From the NCBI RefSeq assembly GCF_002127325.2, contig NC_035436.2, positions 106,477,591 through 106,541,590 of the forward strand: a stretch of 64,000 nt of DNA, given 5' to 3'. The stretch comes from Helianthus annuus. Taxonomy: Eukaryota; Streptophyta; Magnoliopsida; Asterales; Asteraceae. Below the pieces are notes generated by a model. It ran no database searches. It was not told the origin of the DNA and worked only from the letters and a program-made list of their open reading frames with translations. Below are positions 1 through 10,788 of this stretch, piece by piece. A program made the position numbers and the translations under genes. Every line of letters begins with the position of its first letter. Position 1 is the first letter of the stretch.

Positions 1-730
1 TTTCCAACTAAACATTAGGTATTAGTTAGTTAAGTTAAGTTAGTTTAGGGATTAACCCGGTTACTAACGTGTTATGCATTAAAGCGGGTGTTAAGGTATT
101 CGGGGACCCTAACTGGCTCAGAAAAAGATAAACAATGTAAATGGCAATATTTTCATGTTCCGGGTAAAGTCCGGTTGTTCGGTTGGATAGTAATCCGTTG
201 AAGCGCTTAGCAAAGCTTTAAAGTGTCGTTATTATTATTTTTTGTGACACGACTTATTCCCGACACTTTGGAAAGTGTCTAGTAATATTTTTCTCATGTT
301 TTGGCACTTTATTAGTTAACCAAGTGCTGAATTTTGTACTTAGAGTACGTTTTAGGCACATCCTGTCACTGTAACTTATTCCTAGAGACGCAGTTCTACA
401 ACCCTTATATCCCTACACTCTCTACTAGTGTAGTAAAATATTTCTGGCTCATACAGGCCTTAGAGGCAGTGTCTGCCTGATGCTGGCTTTATCAGCATGT
501 TTTGATAGGTTATCCGTTCATTGTGCAACTGTGCTTTTGTGCATCATGTTTGTCACTAAAGTTCAGCATGTAAATAATGTAGTGACAGTAAATAAAGTAT
601 GATGCAGGTATGTGCATGTATCAGTAATCAAGTAGCAGTTTATCCACAATTTCAGGTAGGCACAGTAATTAAGCAGTAATTAATTATTAATTAAGTCGTA
701 CGGATACCTGATTTAGTGAGGGTTGTCACA
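1..730 (-). repeat. Element Z 3' LTR, U3 end only (truncated by window edge)
   Basis: It matches 13493-14220 almost base for base and ends in GGTTGTCACA. On the minus strand this is the LTR start TGTGACAACC. The polypurine tract follows at once on the internal side. The remaining LTR part lies left of the window. Confidence 0.9.
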
Positions 731-766
731 TTCTCCCCCCGTTAGAAAAATTTCGTCCCGAAATTT
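731..766 (-). promoter_or_regulatory. Element Z polypurine tract and adjacent perfect hairpin
   Basis: The plus strand reads TTCTCCCCCCGTT next to the LTR; its complement is a G-rich polypurine tract that primes plus-strand DNA synthesis. Just inside it, 748-766 reads AAATTTCGTCCCGAAATTT, a near-perfect inverted repeat with a 3-base loop. It overlaps the gag-pol stop codon. The same hairpin-plus-tract arrangement recurs in elements A, B, C and D. Confidence 0.8.
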
Positions 767-1045
767 TAAGTTCTGCTTCTAGAAGCAGGGTTCTTGGGAA
801 ATAAGTGGGGGTATTTTTCTTTCATTCGGTCCTCACGCTCCCAGGTGTATTCAGGACCATGTCTGGCATTCCATCTGACTTTGACGACCTTGACACTGCT
901 CCGGCGGGTTTTGTTCACTTTCCAATTCGTAACCTCAACAGGTTCTTCAACGAAGTGGAGCGTGTCGTCAACATGAATTTCGTCGGTGGGAATGACAACG
1001 GTATCTTGAGTTGGACTTTTCTTCAGATTTGATACATGAAATGTA

Positions 1046-1050
1046 TCGTG
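1046..1050. repeat. Target site duplication TCGTG (left), solo LTR
   Basis: TCGTG at 1046-1050 is repeated at 3890-3894 on the other side of the solo LTR. Removing the insert with one copy restores continuous integrase coding as seen in element A. Confidence 0.92.
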
Positions 1051-1889
1051 TGTGACACCCCAGGAAAACTAGTGAACGATATAACTTACCTAGCTTCCTC
1101 AGTGAGTGCGTACCAAATTTCGGGACGAAATTTCTTTTAAGTTGGGGATAATGTGACAACCCGAATTTCCAAGATTCTATTTCGCATTTATTGCACGTTC
1201 ATGTATTGTTTAGCTGTTTATTTGCACAATTGATTGCCATGGAATTATATATGTTTTGATTGTTTGATTGTGCATGGTTGTTTGTTAATTGTGAAGTTGG
1301 TAAATATATGAACTTGGTGGTGAAATTATGAAATTGTTATGAGATGGTGTACATGTGTAATATATGATACTTAGGGAGGTAGAGGGTAATTAATGAAATT
1401 CTAGAGATTCTTAACCCTAATCTCCTACCCTAATCATTCTCTAATCATTCACAAGAAACCAAAACACGTACTCTCACACTCCCTAATCCTCTCCACAACC
1501 ATCTTCTTATCATTCTTGGATTCACAAGTCCTTTGCATCAAGTTTGATTGCCAATCCATCTAGAATCGAATCAAGGTAATTGTTTAATCATTGTTTGATG
1601 TTAATTGTTGATTGATTGATTGATGTTAAAGCCCTAGCTCTCATATGATACTTCTGTGATTTTGATTTGATTCTGGATAGTTGTGATAATGATGTGATTA
1701 GTCGTACAATTGATTGCTTGACAATTTAGAAATCGTGATATGTGAGAATGATTGACTGTTGATTTGTTTACTACTGTACACATATGAATTAGGGTTTTGA
1801 GATCGCTTGAACAATAGAAACGTAACTGCTTTGATCTCAATGAGCGAATGATTGAAATGTTCTCAGGGTTTTGTGAATGAATATGTTAT

Positions 1890-2475
1890 CATGTCCGAGG
1901 TTATTAATATGATATAGGTCCGAGTTTCATTTACAAAGTATAGTCCGAGTTTTTAAGGAGGTAAATGGCCCGAGTTTTGTACCAACTTGAAGCCCGAATT
2001 TTGTAAATGCTTCATGTTAGGTCCGAGTTTTATATAAGCTTAGGAGTCCGAGCTTCTACATGTAGGATGAGTCCGATCTTTACACACTATGGTCCGAGTT
2101 ATGCTTGCCAACCTCTAGTCCGACTTTGTGATAGAACCCTCCCCTATGTCCGAGTTTTATCAAGGTTCTCCTGTCCGAGTTTTACAAGAGGACTCAAGGT
2201 CCGAGTTTTGTAGTCTTGTGGTTATGTCCGAGTTTGATACTCTTGTGTGGTCCGAGGTTCCTCATAAGATCACTTGGTCCGAGTTTTGGCATTAGATGGG
2301 GGGGTCCGAGCTATTGAAAGCTTAGATTCCGAGTTTTGTTAAAGGGGGGAGGGTGTCCGACCTTGTAACCCCCACTTCCTTTTGTTCCGACTTTTATTGA
2401 GCACAAGGGGTCCTAGTTTTAAAGACTGCCTTGTCCGAGTTTTATATCTAAGGGATCTTGATACGACTTTTGTAT
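1890..2475 (+). repeat. Interspersed TCCGAGTTTT motif array in solo LTR
   Basis: About 20 copies of a roughly 10-base motif (consensus GTCCGAGTTTT, with variants such as TCCGACTTT and CCGAATTTT) recur every 25-32 bases. The spacers between them differ in sequence. The motif is kept while the spacers are not. Confidence 0.85.
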
Positions 2476-3278
2476 GGACACAAGGCCCAAATCTTCTAAT
2501 GCTAATCATGTCTAAGCTTCTAAAATGCTTACTGTATATGATCTAAGAACCTGTTTAACTATCAAGTTGTTAAGTGTATATAATATGAGTTGCTGTTAAC
2601 TGTATATGATCTGTGTTGATTGTGCGTAGTCCACCAATACTGGAGGGGATACCGTTTTTGTCACGCATGTTAACTGTGTTAAACTATGCTTGTAACCTTG
2701 TTGAAATGTAACACCGTTATATATATGATAATCCAGTTAAGTTTATTAACTCGGTTAAAGTTGTTAAGTTTATCAACGCCGTTGAATATACGAAGTATGT
2801 TAACAGTGACACATACGTTAACCTCCATGTTAGACTGAAAGGTGAAAGTAAAGATGTGACGCATGAAATATGTGAATACGATGAACTGATTACATGATGT
2901 ATGATTCTATGTGTATAATCGTATGATACTGAATGCAGCTATATGATTCTACATGCGTGAACACTCTATGTGATATCATCATGTACACAATAAACACACA
3001 CAACACAATCGCTTGGATATCAAAGATGTGTAAACCCTAATTTGATGCAAACACTTACATCGAATCATGTGCAATATATCCTAGGTCGTGTGTAACGGAC
3101 TTAGACGATTAACAAACCCTAGAAGCAATAACATACCGAGCAAACCAAGGTGAGTTCACACAGCCAAGGCATGGGGTTCCCAGGGTGGGAATGGGATTGG
3201 ATTACTTGATTGTACGTACTTAGTTGATAGAACCTAACGATAAGGATACGACTAGACTAGTAACACTTATTGAACTGA

Positions 3279-3475
3279 TCTTCGCACACCTGCCAAGGGT
3301 TGGCCGCGATATTATGACTGACTTTGCACACCTGCCTTGGGAAGGCCGTGAACTGAATTTACTAAGCTTCGCACACCTGCCTGGTAGGCCGCGATACAGG
3401 TAAACCTAGTCTAGAATACTCGGGATGAACATCCCCCTAATATCTTCGCATACCTGCCTGGGAGGCCGCGATGGA
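3279..3475 (+). repeat. Degenerate tandem repeat (TTCGCACACCTGCC / GGCCGCGAT)
   Basis: Four spaced copies of TTCGCACACCTGCC (one as TTCGCATACC), each followed by a GGCCG-containing segment. The same repeat, on the opposite strand, expands to eight units in element C's LTRs. Confidence 0.7.
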
Positions 3476-3889
3476 AACTAATACGATACATGACATAACG
3501 AACGAACATACTACTACTCACACTAAACTATTACTGAACTGTTAACTGTGAACTCGCTCAACTAGTTGTTGATCCTCTGTTACATGCCTTGCAGGTCGTT
3601 AGATACACGGGGCTTGCACAGGGAGGAGCAGGTCGTTGTGGAGCATGGATCGTGGATGTTTTGCTAAACTTTATAACACTTAAACTTATTACATACTTTG
3701 GGTTTCATGATTATGCTTCCGCTACTTAAAAACTATGATTATGTTTTGATCACCTATCGTATTGAATGATTGGTTTATATTTATGATACTTGATATTAAT
3801 TACATGTTCAATATGATTGGTGGCTTGATCCTGGTCAGTCACGCTCCCAAGCGGTGGTACTCCGCGTGTGGATTTTTGGGGGTGTGACA

Positions 3890-3894
3890 TCGTG
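3890..3894. repeat. Target site duplication TCGTG (right), solo LTR
   Basis: Second copy of the 5-bp duplication that proves integrase-mediated insertion of the 1051-3889 sequence. Confidence 0.92.
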
Positions 3895-6800
3895 AACTCC
3901 ATTAAGTTCGGCAGGTAAGTCCAGCTTGTATGCTACTACCCCAATTCTTTCCAAAATTCTGAACGGACCAATATACCGCGAGTTCAACTTTCCACGCTTC
4001 CCGAAGCGTGCCACACCCTTCCAGGGTGATACCTTCAACAAAACCATATCACCTACCTCAAACTCTAGAGGTTTTCTTCTTCGATCCGCATAACACTTTT
4101 GACGATCACGAGCCGCCTTGACGCGATCTCGGATCTGTGCGATCTTATCTGTGGTTTCCTGTACCACATCAGGACCAACCAATTGTCTATCACCCGCATC
4201 AGACCAACAAAGCGGTGATCTGCACTTACGGCCATAAAGAGCTTCAAATGGCGCGGCACCAATACTGGTGTGGTAGCTGTTGTATGAAAATTCAACCAAT
4301 GGCAAATGTTTATCCCAGCTACCGCCCAAATCCATAACACACACTCTCAGCATATCTTCCAAAGTCTGAATAGTCCGTTCGCTTTGACCGTCGGTCTGTG
4401 GGTGAAATGCAGTGCTCAGATTCAATTGTGAGCCAAAAGCTTCTTGGAAGGATTGCCGAATCCTTGATACGAACCTTCCGTCTCTATCAGAGATGATTGA
4501 GAGAGGTACTCCATGGCGCGTAACGATTTCTCTCATGTAAATTTCAACCAACTTGCTCGTATTATCCCTCTCTCTGATAGGTAAGAAGTGCGCTGACTTC
4601 GTTAATCGGTCCACTATTACCCAAATAGTATCATGACCTCTTGGCGTTCTTGGCAACTTGGTAATAAAATCCATGGAGATTTGTTCCCATTTCCACTTGG
4701 GGATTTTTGGTTGTTGCAGAAGTCCTGAAGGCTTCTGGTATTCCGCTTTCACCTTAGTGCACGTTAGACACTTGCTCACATAAACAGCAACATCGCCTTT
4801 CATCTTAGGCCACCAATAATAATCTTTAAGGTCTTGGTGCATCTTATCCGCTCCTGGATGGATAGAGTACCGCGATTTGTGAGCTTCATCAAAAATAACC
4901 TTCCTTAAACCACCAAACAGAGGAACCCAAATCCTTTTCTCAAAACATAACGTTCCTTCCTCGTTTGGTACAAATAGCTTCTCCATCCCACGGAGATATT
5001 CTTCTTCAAGGTTCCCTTCCTTGAGAGCTTCTTTCTGCGCGGCACGAATGCGCAAGGGAAGATCGGTTTGAATAATCATCTCCAAAGCCCTAACCCTTAT
5101 GGGCTTGATCCTTTCTTTTCGACTTAGGGCATCGGCGACCACATTCGCCTTCCCTGGGTGGTACTTTATCTCGCAGTCGTAATCATTCAACAACTCAACC
5201 CAACGTCTTTGTCTCATATTCAACTCCTTCTGGTTGAATATGTCTTGTAAACTCTTATGATCTGTAAAAATTGTACATTTCTTACCATAAAGGTAGTGTC
5301 TCCAGATCTTTAATGCAAAAACCACTGCGCCAAGTTCCAAATCATGTGTGGTACAGTTCTTTTCGTGCACTTTCAATTGGCGTGACGCGTAAGCAATAAC
5401 CTTTTGGCGTTGCATCAACACGCAACCCAATCCTTGACGTGAGGCGTCGCAGTATATCATAAAATCATCTGTACCTTCCGGTAGTGCTAAGATTGGCGCA
5501 TTGTAGAGCTTATCCTTCAATATCTGGAACGCTTCTTCTTGTTTGATTCCCCAATCAAACTTCTTATCTTTCTGCGTGAGGAGCGTCAATGGTTGCGCGA
5601 TCTTCGAAAAATCCTCAATGAACCTTCGATAGTAGCCAGCCAACCCGAAGAATTGTCGAATCTCGGTTGGCGTCTTTGGCGTTTCCCAATTCTTGATCGC
5701 TTCGATCTTGGTTGGATCCACGTGGATTCCATCTCCATTCACCACGTGTCCGAGAAATTGGACTTCACGTAGCCAGAACTCGCACTTAGAGAATTTGGCA
5801 TACAGCTGTTCCTTCTTCAGCAGCTCCAGAATAGCTCTTAAATGTTGTTCGTGCTCAGCCTTTGTTTTTGAATAAATCAAAATATCGTCGATAAACACAA
5901 TCACGAACTTGTCGAGATATGGCTTGCAAACTCTATTCATCAAATCCATAAAGACTGCAGGTGCGTTTGTCAATCCAAACGGCATAACTAGGAACTCGTA
6001 GTGTCCATAACGAGTTCTGAAGGCTGTCTTCGGGATACTCTCCTCTTGTATCCTTAACTGATGGTATCCAGATCGAAGATCGATCTTAGAGTAAAAGCTT
6101 GAACCTTGCAGTTGGTCGAATAAATCATCGATCCTTGGCTGAGGGTATCTATTCTTGATCGTCAGCTTGTTCAACTCCCGGTAGTCAATACACATTCGAA
6201 AACTACCGTCCTTCTTCTTGACAAACAAAACTGGAGCTCCCCAAGGTGAGAAGCTTGGTCGGATAAATCCGTTGTCTAACAACTCTTGAAGTTGTGTCGA
6301 CAGTTCTTGCATCTCAGACGGGGCGAGTCTATAAGGTGCCTTAGCCACAGGCGCGGCGCCTGGAACTAAATCGATGTGAAACTCCACTTGCCTCTGAGGT
6401 GGCAATCCAGGAAAGTCCTCTGGGAAGACTTCTGGATATTCCCTCACGACAGGGATGTCTTCGATCTTTGGTTCTGCAGCTTTCTTATCTACAATGTGTG
6501 CCAGAAAGGCAGCACATCCCTTCTGCAAACCCTTTCGCGCTTTGAGGCAGCTGATAATTCTTAACAGCGTATCACGCTTCTCTCCGTGAACCACAATTGT
6601 TTCACCATCTTCGGTTTGGATACGAACAACCTTTTCGTGACAAACTATCTCAACCTTGTTGCCTGATAACCAATCCATTCCTACCACCACGTCGAAGCTT
6701 CCTAACTGGACTGGTAGTAGATCCAGAGCAAACTCACGCTCTCCCAATTCGATCACACAGCCTCTGACAACTTCATTGGCTTCTACTAACTTTCCATTGG

Positions 6801-8069
6801 CCAATTCGATTGAGTATGGAATATCTAACTTACTAGCGGCTAACCCAAGCATATTCTTAGACTCTAACGATACGAAGCTATAATCGGCACCAGTATCAAA
6901 GAAAACGGATGCATAGCGTTGGTTTACAGGGAACGTACCAGTAACGACATTGGGGTCCTGGCGCGCTTCCCTTGCTTCAATATTAAACACTCTTCCCCGG
7001 GCTTGGTTCATTTCTGGGCAGTTTCTCTTGTAGTGCCCAACATCACCACAGTTAAAGCATCCAGGTCTTTGCCCGTTTCCACCACCATTTCCAGCTTGAT
7101 TATTCCTCTGGTTACGATTCACGGCGCCCGCTTGATTCGCATTGTTACCTCGATTCCCATTACCTCCATTGTTTCCTTGTGGGCGATTTCCGATTCCACC
7201 CCGGTTATTGTTTCTGTTTCCAAATCCTCCCTGGCCTCCCTGGCCAGTAATGGCCCAACAAGAATCCTTCAAGTGGCCAGGTTTCCCACATGCTTCACAT
7301 ACTTTCAAACCACATCGGCCAGAATGGTGACGCTGGCAAGTGTTGCACTTGGGCTGGGTGCCCATATATCCTTTTCCTTTCTTTCCACTACCAGCTGTAA
7401 CCTGAGCTGGCGCGCTTGACTCTCCTTTCTTGACAACCCCATTGGTGCCTTGCTTGAAGTTCGAGAACTTCCGTTTGTTACCTCCTGATGACTCAACGTG
7501 AGTCTCTTTCTTCTTTGCCTCGTTCTCATCGAACTTGTTCAGGCGGATAGCCTCCTCTGTGAGAGCCACGCTCAGATCAATTGCCTCAGTAATTGTCGCA
7601 GGCTTGGATGAGGTCACCATGCTTATGATTTGAGGAGCTAATCCCCAAATGAAGCGTTCAATCCGCTTGAATTCTGGAGTGACCATATAAGGTACCACAT
7701 GCGATAAGTCATGGAACCTCTGAACATATTCCGCGGTCTTCGGACCTTCCATTTTCAAATGCCAGAACTCAGTTTCCAATCTTTGGATTTCCGCGCGAGA
7801 GCAGTACTTTTTGCGCATAAGTTCCTTTAGTTCGGTCCAGGTTAGTGCGTAGGCAGCAGCTTCTCCTAGAGTCTGCACTTGCAAATTCCACTAAGATAGG
7901 GCTCCATCCAAGAGTAGCCCAGAAATGTAGGTGACTTGCTGGTCTGGTGCATATTTGCTCATGCGAAGAACAGATTCAGTTTTCTCAGCCCAACGAACAA
8001 AGGCGACAGCAACTCTAGTGCCATCAAAGTTGACAGGCTTGCAGTCTAGAAACGGCTTGTAGGTGCACC

Positions 8070-8160
8070 CTGCACATACGTTACAACATATGAATGGCAT
8101 TAGCATCTTTGCTATGGATGTTCAATTAGGTCATGGTATGTCTTAATGACTTAGTATTAC
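8070..8160 (-). other. Candidate 91-nt intron in element Z gag
   Basis: Relative to element A, Z gag carries 91 extra bases. On the minus strand they begin GTAATACTAAG and end GTATGTGCAG, so both GT and AG ends are present. The segment is AT-rich and contains CTAAT-type branch-site candidates. Removing it joins CCTCATG to GGTGCACC, exactly the sequence at 53979-53993 in A. It splits a codon after its first base (phase 1). Left in, it brings in-frame stops. Elements B and C have an intron-like insert at the same place and phase. Confidence 0.72.
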
Positions 8161-8305
8161 CATGAGGTGGATTGTTGTTGCCAGTATTGCCGGAGTTACT
8201 TCCACTAGTCCCTCCTTGAGAGGCGGTGTATTGCGCGATGGCAGCAGCGATGATTTGCTGGAGTTCTGACTCATTGGTAGGCATCGGCGTTTGACGTCTC
8301 GGCAT

Positions 8306-8731
8306 CTTCTAAAAGATGTGTTCTCGTTGGTCAGGCCATAATAAAGCGTACGTATATAATGATAGTAATAGTACATAACATCTCATGTTATAAATAGACT
8401 AATCACATAACATCCCATGTTACAATCATATCAATCACTCAACATCCCATGTCATAAAACATAAATAATCAATCAAACATCATATATGATGAGAATACTG
8501 CGATTGCCATATATCGAGACCACATAGTAAAGTGTACAGGTACATAATAGTGTCATACATCATTAGTGACTAAGGGCTACATCACCCCACTCCAAAAATA
8601 TATCAAATCAGTGTGAATACATCCATATACATGTCAAAAGTCAGAATCAGAATGTAGTCTCCAAAAATGCTGTGCAGTCAAAGCAATCGTCGTCTTCTCA
8701 CCAACGTCTACCCATACGGTACTGAAGAGCT
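8306..8731 (-). other. Element Z spacer between acidic ORF and gag
   Basis: Non-coding. Bases 8373-8461 hold three AACATCTCATGTT / AACATCCCATGT units on the plus strand, the relics of the ACATGGGATGTT repeat that is expanded at the same place in element A. No other feature seen. Confidence 0.7.
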
Positions 8732-10225
8732 CTACACTGATGGCGGTGGAGGAGGGGGAAAGTGGGTGTAGAACAAACGACGCAAATGGAGCCAGTCATC
8801 CTCCATGGCTCTCTGGGTACGCAACCAAGAAGCAACCTGCTGCTCTAGTGCCAAAAGACGTGCAGCATAGTCAGGTAACAGAGGTCGAGGGTGCTGCGAA
8901 GAAGTAGGGTGGGTCTGACCCTGACACTGGCACGACGGTGGCCGAGCTCTCTCAAGCTCCTGAATGCGCTGTGTGAGTGCCTCGTGCTGGACAACAAATG
9001 ACATCAGAACGTCCTCAATAGAGTATCCCATGTGGTAGGGGTCGGTCGGTGGCATAACAGGTGGTGAAAACTGTGGTACAACTGGGATAGGTGTCGGTAC
9101 GTGTCCAAAAGGATGAGCCGAAGAACCCTCTCCAGGTCGAGCTGGAGGTGTAAACTGAGGGAACGAAAAAGAGGTATCAATGTGGCATACATCGGTGGTA
9201 TGAGGGGGAATAGGTGGGATCTCATCATCAGCAGGAATCCACCCATGCTGGGCGTGCTCATCTCGTGGGTCAATCTGTGCCTCAAAAAGTGCACGATCAA
9301 ACTGCACACGCATAGGATCATGATGGGGTGCAACAAGAGGGTCAACAGGTACATTGATGAAAGGGGCATCGACAAGGTCAGCAGCAACAACATGGTCACC
9401 CTCTAATAGTGGAGCATCAACCGGGTGATCATCAATGGGTGGGTCAGCAATCACAGGATCAATAACGGGTGCGCCAGCATGAACTGGGTCATGCTCAAAC
9501 GCAGGGTCTAGAGCGGCTACCGGCTCAAGGGCCACGGCAGGCTCGGGGTCAACGAACTCCATATCAAAATCTGCATCGTCAGCGAATGTAGGGTCAACTG
9601 GGTCTACTGGGTCAACCAGGGGCTGATCCTAGTGGATGAACTCTATCTCCTGGTCTGGGTCGAATCCTGGGGGAAAGACAGGATCAGAATCCTCCTCAAC
9701 ATCGTGGTCGAAAGCAAAGCTCGGAGAAGGGGCAACAGAGGATGCCCTGTCAGAGTCTGAACCGTGGGAAAAGTGTTGTGCACTCTGAGTGTGTGACGGT
9801 GTGGAGGCCACAGACTCGAAGGAGTCTGGGACCGGTGAGTGTGCAGGTGACTCCCCAGCTGGAGCATCTGCGAGTAACAAAAGATCACCTGCAGCTAGAA
9901 GGGCCTCGCCCTGAACCTCATCCTCTAGGGGCTCATTATCAAACAGATCGACGTCGCCATCAGCGTCAGCGTCGAGAAGTATATCGTAAGCAGGATAAAC
10001 GGCCAAAGGTATGGGAGCAGGAATCTCTACGAGCGGTAGGTCCCCGGCCAAAGGGCCATCAGCGAGCTCATCAGCACCATCAGGTAACGCAAAGGGCTGA
10101 AAGTCATCCTCGTCTGTGCTAGTAACGTCGAATGTGTGAACCTCGCGCTCTGAAGACTCTAGGTTGTCTAATACTCTGGGTCTAGGGCCCGTGGTGTCTG
10201 AATCACCAGTGCCGGACGAGTCCAT
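8732..10225 (-). pseudogene. Element Z accessory acidic ORF (ORF1), one internal stop
   Basis: The ORF lies between the 5' LTR and gag on the same strand. I start it at the ATG at 10225 (product MDSSGTGDSD), matching element A. Asp, Glu and Pro dominate; the N-terminal part has an FQPFALPDG motif, the middle has DPV/DPP-type runs, and the C-terminus has two helical, probably coiled-coil stretches followed by a run of prolines. A TAG at 9629-9631 sits where A has ATG, and the frame continues unbroken to the stop at 8732. It is clearly homologous to the intact 545-residue protein of A across its length. I do not recognise a family; function is unknown. Confidence 0.8.
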
Positions 10226-10773
10226 GTGTCTGTAACATAAACACAAATATGCACAAATAATCAGTCATACAAATACAATCAGGTAAACACATTAGTCACC
10301 AAGTAAGCAATCAAATAATTCTCCTAGTCCCACTAGCCTCCCAGCCTCCCAGACTGATATTCCTAGTCCCACTAGCCAATTCTCCCAGCCTCTCAGACTG
10401 CTCTTCCTAGTCCCACTAGCCAAATTCTTCCCAGCCTCTCAGACTGCTCTTCCTAGTCCCACTAGCCAAATTCTTCCCAGCCTCTCAGACTGCTCATCCT
10501 AGTCCCACTAGCCGATTCTCCCAGCCTCTCAGACTGATTCCCTAGTCCCACTAGCCAACTACCTTGGCCTCCAAGAACGAGCCTCGGCCTCTCAGACCGA
10601 GCCTCAGCCTCCCAGACTGAGCCTAAAAATAATAAATAAAATGTGCTCAACATTTGTCTATAAAAACGTTTTGGATCTGGACTTACGTGGTATGCAGTGT
10701 AAAAATGTTTTCGTGAGAGCCCTAGTGATCATAGTCTAGACTCGAGAAGGAATCCTAGTTCGCTATGATCAGG
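10226..10773 (-). repeat. Element Z leader with CCTAGTCCCACTAGCC tandem repeats
   Basis: Bases 10317-10624 hold several repeats alternating CCTAGTCCCACTAGCC and CCCAGCCTCTCAGACTG, period roughly 45-60 bases and partly degenerate. Element A has a shorter version of the same repeat at the same place. A TGTTACAG that could be a 3' splice site lies just upstream of the ORF1 ATG in both elements. Confidence 0.75.
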
Positions 10774-10785
10774 GCTCTAATACCA
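10774..10785 (-). promoter_or_regulatory. Element Z primer binding site (tRNA-iMet)
   Basis: On the minus strand it reads TGGTATTAGAGC, one base from the usual iMet-complementary TGGTATCAGAGC. It begins 4 bases from the 5' LTR end. Confidence 0.85.
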
Positions 10786-10788
10786 AGC

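Larger units (their letters stand above)
1051..3889 (+). mobile_element. Solo LTR of a B/C-type gypsy family with extended 5' end
   Basis: This 2839-bp insert in element Z's integrase starts TGTGACACCC, ends GGTGTGACA and is flanked by TCGTG duplications. Bases 1152-3889 match the LTRs of elements B and C, including the TCCGAG repeat array and the same downstream end. The first 101 bases correspond to sequence lying inside B and C, between their upstream polypurine tract and the LTR proper. This copy therefore begins at the upstream tract's boundary. It contains no gag-pol. The middle tandem repeat (CTTCGCACACCTGCC type) resembles C more than B. Confidence 0.88.
766..8305 (-). pseudogene. Element Z gag-pol polyprotein (interrupted)
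   Basis: This is the capsid-protease-RT-RNase H-integrase polyprotein. The start is the ATG at 8305, whose product resembles element A's gag start. A candidate intron lies at 8070-8160. A TAG at 7891-7893 in the gag core replaces the second Trp of a conserved LSWWN-type motif. From 7890 the frame stays open for about 1350 codons. It holds zinc knuckles (CxxC-x4-H-x4-C type), an aspartic protease DTGAD motif, RT with FIDD, the RNase H region, and integrase with its HHCC zinc domain and catalytic core. The integrase C-terminus is split by a solo LTR between 1051 and 3894. It resumes at 766-1050 with the chromodomain-like end and a TAA at 766-768. Pol was intact until the LTR inserted, so the break in this protein is mainly that insertion plus the gag stop. 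Confidence 0.88.

Noticed and set aside
6919..7419. 166-codon plus-strand ORF
   Set aside because: It is antisense to the gag/zinc-knuckle coding of element Z, whose protein motifs explain the open frame.
3835..7884. A single intact 1349-residue gene
   Set aside because: Both ends are artificial: the start follows a stop in gag and the end runs into the inserted solo LTR.
8070..8160. Small transposon insertion in gag of Z
   Set aside because: No terminal inverted repeats and no target duplication; GT-AG ends and the matching position in B and C fit an intron better.
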